Below, one piece after another: positions 45,142-56,872 of a stretch of DNA of 64,000 nt. The translations under genes and the position numbers were made by a program. Below the pieces are notes generated by a model. The model did no database searches, was not told where the DNA came from, and saw nothing but the letters and a program-made list of their open reading frames with translations. Position 1 is the stretch's first letter. Each line of letters begins with the position of its first letter. Source of the DNA: Cladorhizidae sp. MBARI D1340-BT2 (Eukaryota > Porifera > Demospongiae > Poecilosclerida > Cladorhizidae). The DNA is taken from the NCBI GenBank assembly GCA_028752905.1, contig JAQNBH010000009.1, positions 24,970,370 through 25,034,369 of the forward strand, read 5' to 3'.

Positions 45142-46009
45142 CCTAGCAGATATAAAAAATTAACGAATTAAAATCTGGATTCATTTAAAAAATATATTTT
45201 TAGGTCCATCTATAACAAACTGAAATTGGTAAAGAACTGAAATTGGTAAGGAACATCAACACTATAATTGACTTGTTTATGTGTGCAATATTTAGCTAAA
45301 CTGAGCTCAATTGGCACCTACATGTTGCATGCTTGCAACCAGCACCATTCTATGCTTGAATTGCTTGACTCATATTCTATTCCTGCTCGTTTGCAATGCA
45401 TCGACTGCTATAATTGTTTGTGCTCTATTAGAGTTTGATATGCTTTATTTGAGTTTCAGCTATAGAATTAAAATTTATTAGAGCTGTCAGAAACTGCCCT
45501 TGCATGTAGGAGGTGTAAATGCCTCCAGCTCGTGAATGAGTCAAACTATTCTTCCTCCACATCATTATAAGATGCATCTGGGTGAGTTCCATACATATTC
45601 AATTCGCTCAATACATGGAATTATGAACTCCTCCGGAACTTTAAACCTGAAATTCTAAAGTAAGCTCACTCTCTAACAATGGATAGTGAAGATGATGGTC
45701 ATTTCTACTCCAATGATGAGAAACTCAACCAGCATTTGCTTTTAGTATGAGGAAGCGCAACATGTGGAGATTTTGTCTTTTGGGGGCATAGATTACAGTT
45801 AGCTATATGGATCAGTCCCACAACTTTTCCATGTATGTAGACACCTTCCGAACACAAGAACATTTATCACAGCCTCAATCATCCATTCAGTAAAAACAAA
45901 AGTACATCAAACTCAAATAAAATATGCCAAATATTTTGCAAACAAAATTTGCAGCTGTTCTGCTATGACAAGTACATTCTGTTGTAAACTGTGATTATAT
46001 AAAATTTAG
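45142..46009. other. Array intron sequence
   Basis: 45141-45495 matches 7671-8010. The remainder to 46009 has no feature I can support. Confidence 0.5.
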
Positions 46010-46181
46010 TTCCTGGATTTCCTACAAGTACTATACAAAAAGGAAGGACATGAGGAGGAGGGCTTCCACTCAAGACACCCGCACAAGTGACTATTATTGT
46101 ATGAGGTTGTTTATTATAATAATGATTGTTCTCTTCTTCAGCTTTAACCTTTTTCTGTTGAGTAAACTGATGAATATCCTG
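46010..46181 (+). pseudogene. Cassette pair 8, dead
   Basis: Splice-like borders are kept (atttag|TT CCT GGA.., ..ACAA|gtgac; cttcag|.., ..CCTG|gtatgt), but exon A contains TGA (ggaca-TGA-gg) and exon B contains TAA and TGA in the usual frame. Confidence 0.65.
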
Positions 46182-46659
46182 GTATGTGTAAGTTACTGTG
46201 GAACACTGCTATGGATTTTTGTTTTTACCATATGAATTATGCAAAAGAATTATGCAAAATAAATCGATTTTTTTTATCAAAAGGAGCCACTAGCCCTCAT
46301 TCTAACCCATGCTGCCTACAGTTCTAGCGCTCTAGTATTTGAGAACTTGTATAATTTTTTTCAACAATCTGATGATGAAGTGCCGAGAAATATGTACTAT
46401 AAGATGGTGTCAGATTATGTTCATTGTGTATTAGTGATTTGGTGTAAAGTTTAATAGCTCTGGACAGATGTTGTATTTCCATATATCTAGGTGAAAAATG
46501 GAATGCTATCACCTCCATTTAAGGTCATGTAATTATGACGTTATGTCCACTTGTTCTTAGTAATGCACTACAATTTACTATAATACAGGTCAGATTTATT
46601 ATCCCTACATATATAGTATGAATGCATTCTTGATTTATATTTAGATTACTGAACTTTAG

Positions 46660-46827
46660 ACCCTCGATTGCCTACAAGTGCTGGTACAAAAATTGAGACA
46701 TCAGGTCATCCAATTAAAAGATCCACACAGGTGTGCCAATTTTCTATGGTTGTGTTTGCTAGATTTAATGAATGTTTTATTTTACAGACTCTATCCTTCT
46801 CTGATAAACAAGCCAGAGATAATACTG
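46660..46827 (+). CDS. Cassette exon pair 9 (type I)
   Basis: Exon A is 46660-46730 (PRLPTSAGTKIETSG then HPIKRSTQ). Exon B is 46788-46827 (TLSFSDKQARDNT, donor gtatgt). Both are in phase with a 57-base intron, and nearly identical to pair 3 (8083-8250). Confidence 0.65.
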
Positions 46828-47325
46828 GTATGTGTAAATTTTTATGTGGATAGTTTTACAAAAATTGGCCCACACAATGAAAGTGTCCACATCAAATTAC
46901 AAGAAACACAAGGGTTATTTTTAACCTGTGTTATCAAGATAAAGGGATCCACTTTTTAATTAGTAAAGATGCTATGATTAGAAATGTGAAGGCCCAGCTA
47001 CTAGTTGAAAAGAGGTCTTGAAGTTCTATAATTTCAAAATGAATTATAATAATATCAATTGAAATGCAATATGAAATAATGTATCTATTCATATCCTATT
47101 TTCATCAGCTTAGTTCAAAGATGTAAGTCAAGAAAGTAGGGTGACTATTACAATTTTAACATGTGCTCTAAAAAATATATGGTTTTAAATTATCACAGAA
47201 AATGTGAAAAGTGGGTTTTAAAAGTACACCACTCTAGTATGGCACCAAACATTGATTGTATTAGCATAGCAGCTACCACTATGCAGTATGAATGCATTCT
47301 CTGATTAAACATATATTTTATCCAG

Positions 47326-47480
47326 GATTTCCTACAAGTGCTGTTCCAAAATTTGACCTATCAGAAGGTCTTCCATCCACACATGTGAGCTAATACTCTT
47401 TGCTTGCTTATTTTAATGTGATTTTTTGTTAATACTACAGGTTCAATCCTTTTCTGATCAGCAAGCATATGAAATTCCTG
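47326..47480 (+). CDS. Cassette exon pair 10 (type II, YEIP)
   Basis: Exon A is 47326-47384 (tatccag|GA TTT CCT.. CAT|gtgagc): FPTSAVPKFDLSEGLPSTH, one codon shorter than pair 2. Exon B is 47441-47480 (ctacag|GTT CAA.. CCT G|gtatgt): VQSFSDQQAYEIP. It is the intact relative of the orphan exon at 8542. Confidence 0.65.
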
Positions 47481-47824
47481 GTATGTGTTACTTACTTTGG
47501 AATACTGTTTGGGTGTTTATGGGATTTTAGGCATTCTTAACAAAACCTCTTGGAACAAATAAAGAAATTATGTTATGCCTTTGACATAAGAAGCCTAATA
47601 ATCTATATGTCTAGCTGGTTTAGAACATCTGTTATTTTTTTACATCAATATGAAGACATGCAGAGAAATATGTCATGAAAAGTTGTGTATTGATAACCCA
47701 TTTTTCTCACTAATGTCGTGAAATTAAATTTTATTTTCAGTTAGCTTATGATCATAGTCGGCACCATCTACAATGCAAGTACCAACTTTGCAGTTTTCTG
47801 TGATGAATTGACTGGGTGGATATA

Positions 47825-48478
47825 GCAACAAATATAACATGTAACAATTATGTCAAATAACAATAACAATATGCCAAATAACATTAATAACATGTAACAA
47901 TATACCAAATAAAAATATAAACAATATGCCAAATAACAGTAATAACATGTAACAATATGCCAAATAACAATAATAACATGCAACAATATACGCCAAAATA
48001 ACAATAATAACATGTAACAATAATTATACCAAATAACAATAATTACATGTAACAATATACCTAACAACAATAATAACATGTAACAATATACTAAATAACA
48101 ATAATAACATGTAACAGTATACCAAATTACAGTAACAATAATTATACCAAATAACAATAATAACATTTAACAATATGCCAAATAACAATAATAACATGTA
48201 ACAATATGCCAAATAACAATAATAACATGTAACAATATACCAAACAACAATAATTACATGTAACAATTTGCCAAATAACAATAATAACATGTAACAATAT
48301 GCCAAATAACAATAATAACATGTAACAATAATTATTATAACAATTTTCCAAATAACAATAATAAAATGTAACAGTATGCCAAATAACAATAATAACATGT
48401 AACAATATATCAAATAACAATAATAACATGTAACAATATGCCAAATAACAATAATAATATGTAACAATATATCAAATA
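47825..48478. repeat. 31-bp satellite, copy 2, uninterrupted
   Basis: About 20 units of the same repeat as 8938-9338, with no transposon inserted. It joins the truncated gag sequence at about 48480 exactly as in copy 1. Confidence 0.95.
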
Positions 48479-48479
48479 A

Positions 48480-49028
48480 CACCATAGGTCTCACAGGAGA
48501 TGTGCTATTCATGTAAGATCTCAGTTCTTACTATTGGGTAGTCTTTCTGCTGATCTGCAGGCATGGAGGTGACAGCAGTGAGACCTTCACCGGAGAGGGA
48601 GCTGCGTAAGATGATGGCCCACTGATTACGTGGCCATTAGCCAGCCTCAGCCGTGGCCTCAAATGCCTCCAGGTTGGTCCCCATACCATCCGTCCCTTCA
48701 GTAAACTAAGGGATGGATAGCTAAGGCAGCGGAGGGGGTCGAGGTGCAGTAGGGAGAGGTCTGGCCAACATCTGCAGGAACCTCAGCTGCTGCAGAGCCT
48801 CTCTCTCCTCCTGCCTAGCCTGGGCTTCTCGAGTCTCTCTCTCTTCCTGTTTAGCCTGGGCCTCCTCCCATTTCTGTGCCTCTCGATCTGACCGAGTCTG
48901 GTCGATTTAGATCCACTGCTGGAGGAATCTGTCCATGGGATCGATAGGAAAGTTGGCCACTGGGGTGCTCCCATGACCTCGACGGGATTCTTGGAGCATC
49001 CTTCTCTCCTTCTCCTCTGACATGTCAA
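48480..49028 (-). pseudogene. Ty3/gypsy-type gag, truncated (copy 2)
   Basis: Same piece as 10187-10736, more decayed. The start (MSEEKERRML frame) is kept in pieces, the Glu/Arg coiled-coil part is shortened by a deletion near 48800, and several frameshifts follow. It ends in the satellite. Confidence 0.65.
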
Positions 49029-49203
49029 GTCAGGGTGATTGGGAAGAGAGGAAAAAAATTAAATCTATACAAACTACAAAACCTCTTCCTGGCTACTGAA
49101 GGGTCGGTTTTCAAACCACAAGGCCATGCCCTGGGTGTCTCCAGCTAGCTAAGCAACTCCTCTTCGCTAGCTACTGGCTGGTCCAGAATTTCCTTTTTAC
49201 AAG

Positions 49204-49437
49204 AGATCCCACCGCTGACGCCACTGTCGGGGAAATTTCACCCTTATCTAAAACCTTTCTTCCTCAATAAGAAAATGGTACTGCTGTAGCCCGAGCGGTT
49301 AGCTACCTCTGGGTGAATACACCGCGATGCCTAGGTATTCCAGGCATTGCCTACTCCATCAATCAACCTTACCTAGACCACTGATCTCTGTGACCCAAGT
49401 CTCAGTCCTCTCTACTTAGGACCTTACTCCAATGTCA
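49204..49437 (-). mobile_element. Primer-binding site and probable LTR (copy 2)
   Basis: Counterpart of 10920-11150: TGGCGTCAGCGGTGGGAT on the - strand, then the segment beginning tgtcgggg at 49225. Similarity continues past the proposed LTR edge because the whole region is duplicated, so the comparison cannot fix the LTR ends. Confidence 0.5.
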
Positions 49438-49451
49438 CCCCTCAGGTTGAC

Positions 49452-49640
49452 TCACTCTATCTCTTTGTCCCTGTCAGGGAAGTAAGCATACACCTTGATA
49501 TACTTACAACTATCAGACAAAACTCCAGAGTCCCACTCTGGTGCCTTACAATACAGGTATTTCTTAACAGTCACCTGATATGCATATTGCTCTAGAACAG
49601 TTATCACAATGCCTCCTTGGGATTGTGGTGGTGTAGTCAT
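49452..49640 (-). pseudogene. Copy 2 of the 71-residue frame beside LTR
   Basis: MTTPPQSQGGIVITVLEQ.., same as 11129-11344 but with a small insertion (KYIK) and a stop after DKEIE. Not recognised. Confidence 0.3.
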
Positions 49641-49650
49641 CCATTAGCTG

Positions 49651-50052
49651 TTGGTTGTGTTTTGTGGTTATGGTGGGTTATTGTTTGAAAAGTCAGGTAG
49701 TGGTCCTGTTGATTTCCCTGACAGTAGCAATACAGTATACGGGATCCCATCCAAAGACCCATCCATAGATGAGGCAGTTGAAGTAATTTTTGTAATGTTG
49801 ACGAAAGATGAGAGCTTGAGGGAGAACACTACACTAGTGGCTGACAGGATTTCTGAAATGTTGGAATTGTGCCTGAAATCCACCTACATCAGATTTCAAG
49901 AAAAATACTACGAGCAACAAGAGGGTGTAGCAATGGGCTCTCCAGTATCTGCAGTAGTAGACAACCTTTATGTGGAATTCTTTGAGGAATTGTCGCTCAC
50001 AACTGCCCCACTAAAGCCAACAGATACGTGGATGATACCTTCTGCATTTTGA
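49651..50052 (+). pseudogene. Penelope-like RT fragment (copy 2)
   Basis: Reads SKDPSIDEAVEVIFVMLTKD, RISEMLELCLKSTYIRFQEK and EGVAMGSPVSAVVDNLYVEF, matching the RT palm of Penelope-like elements (the usual GaAMGSPlSPvvANLYME pattern). Catalytic YVDD lies at 50025-50036 in a frame shifted by one base near 50017. The rest of the RT is deleted, and endonuclease sequence follows within about 20 bases. Confidence 0.8.
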
Positions 50053-50055
50053 AGA

Positions 50056-50580
50056 AGTGAAGTGAGCAGGACTTGTAGACCATCTCAACAACAACAAGCC
50101 ATCCATAAAGCAGGGATGAGTGAAGACATCAGGAGGGTCTGCAGGAAGTTTAACATAAAAGTCGTCTTCAGATCAGGAAGAACTCTGAGGACACAACTGA
50201 GCAGAGTGAAGGATGTTTTACCAGCTAGAATGCACCCACGTGTTGTGTACTGCATTCCTTGTAGCTGTGGGAAATACTACATAGGGGGGACCATCTGAAG
50301 ACTGGAGACCTGAGTGAAAGAACATCAAGATGCCTGTAGAAATTGTCATAAAGAGAAGTCTGCAATTGCTGAGCATGCATGGGATAATGGACATCCTATT
50401 TTCTGGGAGGAAGCCACCATCTTGGACCAGGCCAGAAGACAGAAGGAACTGCTAGTGAAGGTGGCATTGCACATTGGCCTAGCAACAAAGTGTGAGTGTT
50501 TCAATTGAGACTGTGGAATGGACCTGCCTGGCTGCTGGAGAACTACCCTGAACTTGAAGCCACGACCACCATAATTACAT
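50056..50580 (+). pseudogene. Penelope-like GIY-YIG endonuclease end
   Basis: Basic linker (FRSGRTLRTQLSRVKDVLPA) then the GIY-YIG nuclease core: VVYCIPCSCGKYYIGGT, R-LET-R..VKEHQDACRN, KSAIAEHAWDNGHPIFWEEA and LLVKVALHIGLATKCECFN. Two TGA codons (50296, 50311) interrupt it right after YIGGT. The GIY-YIG domain nicks DNA for target-primed insertion in this family (established). Confidence 0.8.
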
Positions 50581-50609
50581 TTATATAATTTTTTTAATAA
50601 TTTATTTTA

Positions 50610-51672
<1,063 letters not shown>

Positions 51673-51720
51673 CATTATTCCTGATGAAGACTAGAACATC
51701 TAGTCGAAATGTCGAGAATG
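51673..51720 (+). ncRNA. Hammerhead-ribozyme-like motif
   Basis: Core CTGATGA (51681-51687); stem II GACTAG/CTAGTC (51689-51694 with 51700-51705), loop AACAT; then GAAA (51706-51709) and TGTC, with the expected cleavage after GTC at 51713. CATTATTC upstream pairs with GAGAATG downstream as stem I with one bulged A. Stem III is almost absent, as reported for Penelope-element hammerheads. One extra A (51688) between core and stem II is unusual and could weaken it. Confidence 0.55.
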
Positions 51721-51759
51721 AAAATTGAAGTTGATTAACTGAGAAGGTGATTTTAATGT

Positions 51760-52640
51760 CACCTAACAGGTATAGCATGGAAGCAAGTCAGCGTTCTTCT
51801 CTGTAACTAGCGATCATTTATACTTGAGCCAAGAATTGATTGTAAAATATTTACTATACCCACAGAGATCAGAATGCTCACTTGGCTTCCATTAAGCTCA
51901 AGTGCACTGTCCTTGCGACATCCATACATGTGAACGAACTCTAGGGATACACATACAATATATTATTTGTTTCAACATGTCCTTCATCTCTGTCTGTCCT
52001 TACTTTATAGGAGGTGAGTTACAGTATTCTATGGCTAGGATGCCAGACTTCAATTTAATTGAACATGTCTCTTGGCTCTCTGTGTCCAACCTTCTTCATG
52101 AAATCATCATAGTATGTAAGTTACAGATCTAGGATTACATGCCTTGATCAACTTTAATTAATTTACATGTCTCTTGGCTCTCTGTGTCCAACCTACATGT
52201 ATTTCATGAAACCATCATAGTATGTAAGTTACAGTATATCTTAATCTAGGATTACATGTCTTGATCAACTTTAATTAATTTTCATGTCTCTTAGCAGAAG
52301 GCCACATATTATTATTATATAAAACTTTATTTCTTGTTCTGCTTTATGTGAGTGGGCGGAGGAAGTGATAAAAATTTATATAACAAATAATAAAACTTAC
52401 TGACAATCACAAATTGCCATCATAAACAGACTCTTCCTTACCTTTACTGCTGTCTCTGCAAGCCAATGAAAGCACCTGGCTAGCCTGAAATCCCTCCACT
52501 ATTTATAAAATATCCACTCCTGCTTGGATTTATGCAGCGGCATCTAGGAGGACATGGCATTGTAGGTGCTAGCTAACATCAGGAGAGAAAGAGTTACGCT
52601 GTACATGCTTCTTCTGTGATGGTTTGGCATTTGTAACTCG
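51760..52640. repeat. D-related fragment
   Basis: Matches parts of 20.95-21.4, 24.1-24.8 and 22.9-23.1 kb in rearranged order (aagtcagcgttcttctc, gtgagttacagtattctatgg and gacaatcacaaattgccatc tracts). Absent at the same place in copy 1. No gene. Confidence 0.65.
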
Positions 52641-52649
52641 TTTAATGAG

Positions 52650-55600
52650 TAGTATCAGTTCCAATGTTGAAAAGAAGCTAATGAGCCCATTTTGAAAAGA
52701 ATGAGGGATTCCAGACAGTTTTTCCTCAAAACGCTCCCAATTGGAGCTAAATAGAACTTCTTTCGGTTAAAAAGTGGAGATTTATCACCATAAGACGTTT
52801 TCTGTTGTTTAAAGAGTAGAAATAGCTCCATAATGTTGAAAAGAAAGCTAATGTACCCATTTTTACAAGATTGAGCGATTTCAGACGGTTTTTCCTCAAA
52901 ACGTTCATAAAAGTCCCAAATGGAGTAAAATAGAGCTTTTTGTTAAAAAGTGGAGATTTCTCAACAAAAGAAATTTTCTGTCGTTTAAGTGTAGAAACAG
53001 TTATATAATGTTGAAATGCCCATTTCGACATGAATGAGCGATTTCAGACATTTTTTTCCCGATTGAAATCGCTCAAAAACGTCCCCATTGGGCAAAATAG
53101 AGCTTCATTCGTTAAATACGGAGATTTCTCACCAAAACATGTTTTCTGTCGTTTAAAGAGTAGAAACAGTTCCATAATTTTGAAAAGCAATCTGTGCCAC
53201 TATTGAGACTGTTTTTCCTCAAAACGCTCAAAAACGTCCCTATTGGAGCAAAATAGAGCTTCTTTCGGTTAAAAAGTGGAGGTTCCTCAATAAAAGACAT
53301 TTTCTGTCATTTAAAGAGTAGAAACAGTTCCATATAGTTGCTATGTTCCCATTTAGACAAGAATGACCAATTTCAGACAGTTTGTCCTAAAAACGCTCAA
53401 AAACATCCCAATAGGAGAGGTTAAATATGGAAGATTTCTCACCAAAAGACGTTTTCTGTCCTTTAAATAGTAGAAACACTTTGATATTGTTGAAAAGGAA
53501 GCTAATATGACAATGTTTACAAGATTGAGACCATTTTCCCTCAAAACGCTCAAAAACGTCGACAGGTTAAAAATGGAAGATTTCTCACCAAAAGACGTTT
53601 TCTGTCATATAAAGAATAGAAAGTTGAGTCAACCGCTGTTGTGCATAATTTTGACAGAGTTTTTCCTCAAAACGATTAAAAACCTCCCAAATGGAGTAAA
53701 ATACAGCTTTTTTAGACGTTTTCTGACATTTAAAGAGAAATAGTGCTAATTTGCTATTTTGACAAAATTCTGGCAGTTTTTCCTCAAAACCATCTAAAAC
53801 AGGCAAAATAGAGTTTCTTTCGGTTAAAAACTGAAGATTTCTCACCAAAAGAGATTTACTGTCATTTAAAAAGCAGTATATCGGTTCCATAATGTTGAAA
53901 AAGAGCTAATGTACCCATTTTGACAAGAGAATGAGACGGTTTTTTCCTCAAAATGCTCAAAAAAGTCCAAATTGGAAACCAAATAGTGATTATTCTCACC
54001 AAAAGATGTTTTCTGTCATTAGAAACAATTCCAAAATGTTGAAACCATTTTTACACGATCGAGCAATTTCAGACATTTTTTCCTCAAAACGTTCCCTGGA
54101 GGAAAATAGAGCTTCTTTCGGTTAAAAAGTGACATTTTCTGTCGTTTAATGAGTAGAAACAGTTCGATAATGTTGAAAAGGAAGCTAACGTTCCCATTAT
54201 AAAAGAATGAGCAATTTCAGACAGTTTTTCTTCAAAACAGTTTAAAAAAACGTCCCAATTGGAGAAAATGAGCTTGTTTCGGTAAAAATGGAAGATTTCT
54301 CAACAAAAAACATTTTCTGTCGTTTAAAGTTGAAACGGTTCTATATTATTTTATGAAAAGGAAGCTAATGTGCCCATTTTGACATGAATGAGTGTTTTCA
54401 GACAGTTTTTCCTCAAAACGCTTAAAAACATCCCAAATCTGTTAAAAAGGGAAGATTGCTCACCAAAAGACGTTTTCTGTCATTTAAAGAGTAGAAACAG
54501 TTCCATAATGTTGATATTGTGCCATTTTTACATGATAGAGCGATTTCAGACAGTTTTTCCTCAAAACGCTCTAAAACGTCCAATTGGAGCTAAATAGAGC
54601 TTCTTTCGGTTAAAAACGTAAGATTTCTCAACAAAAGATATTTTTTGTCGTTTAAAGAGTAGAAAGAGTTCTATAATGTTGAAAAGGAAGCTAATGTGCC
54701 CATTTTTACAAGATTGACCGATTTCTGACGGTTTTTCCTCAAAACACAAAAATATCCAAAATGGAGATGAGATTTCTCGCCAAAAGATATTTTCTCTCAT
54801 TTAAAGAGTGAAAACAGTCCCATAATGTTGAAAAGGAAGCTAATGTGCCTATTTCGATGAGAATAAGCGATTTCAGACAGTTTTTTCTCAAACCCCCTCC
54901 CAATAATAGCTTAAAGGGGAGATTTCTCACAAAATATGTTTTCTGTAATTTATAGAGTAGAAACAGTTCCATAATATTGAAGTGGAAGCTATGTGCCATT
55001 TTGAAGAGATTGAGGGATTTCAGACAGTTTTTCCCCAAAACGCTAAAAAACATTGCAGCTTCTTTCGGTTAAAAAGTGAAGATTTGTCACCAAAATATGT
55101 TTTCTGTCGTTTACAGATTAGGAACAGTTATATAATGTTGAAAAGGAAGCTAATGTACCCATTTTGACCAGAACGAGCGATTTCAGACAGTTTTTTCTCA
55201 GAACGCTCAAAAACGTCGACAAAAAGACTATTTCGGTTAAACAGGGAAATTTCTCGCGAAAATACATTTTCTGTTATTTAAAGTGTACCTTAAAGTGTAC
55301 CAAAAAACATTTACTGTCATTTAAAGAGTAGTAACAGTTCCACATATTTGAAAAATACCCATTTTTTTAATAATGACCGATTTCAGACCGTTTTTCCTCA
55401 AAACGCAAAAAAAAGGCCCAATTGGACCTTATTTTGATTAAAAGGGGGAGATTTCTCACCAAAAGATGTTTTCTGTCGTTGAGAGTAAACAGTTCCATAA
55501 TATTGAAAAGGAAGCTAATGTGCCCCTTCTTACAAGATTGAGCGATTTCAGACAGTTTTTCCTCCAAACACTCAAAAACGTCCCAATTGAGAAAAATCGA

Positions 55601-56872
55601 GCTTCTTTCGCTTAAAAAGTGGAGATATCTCAATAAATGACATTTTCTGTCGTTTAAAGGGTATAAAGTTCCATTATGTTGAAATGGAAGCTAATTGCCT
55701 ATTTTGACAAGAATGAGCTATTTCAGACTTAAAATGCTAAAAAACCTCCCAAATGGAGCAAACTAGGCTTGTTTCGTTAAAATAATGGAAGATTTCTACG
55801 TTTACTGTCGTTTAAAGAGTAGAAACAGTTCTATAATGTTGAAAAGGTAGCTAATGTGCCCATTTTGAGAATGAGCTATTTCAGTTTATCTCAAACGCTT
55901 AAAAAAGTCCCAAATTGAGTAAAATAGAGCTTTTTCTGTTTTAATGATTTATTTTCATCAAAAGATGTTTTCTGTCATTTAAAGAATAGAAACAGTTCTT
56001 TAATGTTGAAAAGGAAGCTAATGTCCCAATTTTGATGAGAATGAGCGATTTCAGACAGTTTTTTTCTCAAAACCCTAAAAAAGAAAAAAAATTAGCGATT
56101 TAACTGTTTTTCCCCAAATGTCTAAAAATTTCTCAATTGGAGCCAAATCGTCAGTTAAAAAGTGGAGATTTCTCAACAAAAGATGTTTTCTGTTATTTAA
56201 AGAGTAGAAACTGTTGCGTAATGTTGAAGAGGAAGCTAATGTGTCATTTAGAAAAAATTGAGCGATTTCACACAGTTTTTCCTCAAAATGCTCCAACGTC
56301 CTAATTGGAGCAAAATAGAGCTACTTTCGGTTAAAAATGGAAGAGTTCTCACTAAAAGAATAGAAACAGTCCTATAATGTTGAAACGGAAGCTAATGTGA
56401 CCATTTTGTTGAGAATGGACATTTGTTTCTCAAAACACTCCAAAAAACGTCCCAATTGGAGGTTCTTTGGTAAAAAAGTGGTGATTTCTCACCAAAAGAT
56501 GTTTTCTGTAATTTAAAGTGTAGAAACAGTTCGATAATGCTGAAGTGGGAGCTAAGTGCTATTTTGACAATTCAGACCGTTTTTCCTCAAAACATTATAA
56601 AATGTCCCAATTGGAGCAAAATATAGCGTTAAAAAGGAAGATTTCTCACTAAAAGAAATTAACTATCGTTTAATGACCAATATTGAAAAGGAAGCCATTT
56701 TTGACAAGAATGACCGATTTCAGACAGTTTTTCCTCAAAATGCTAAAAAAACGTCCCAATTTGAGCAAATTAGAGCTACTTTCAGTTAAATAGGGGAGAT
56801 TTATCACTAAAAGAATTTTACTGATGTTTAAAGATTAGAAACAGTTCTATAATGTTGAAAAGAAGCTAATTG
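52650..56872. repeat. Satellite with ~155-180-bp monomer, long array
   Basis: About 24 diverged monomers of the unit described at 11781-12715. The array begins with ccaatgttgaaaagaagc and ends in gaaaagaagctaattgtgtagga, the same exit as copy 1. Many open frames overlap it on both strands and are repeat translations. Confidence 0.95.
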
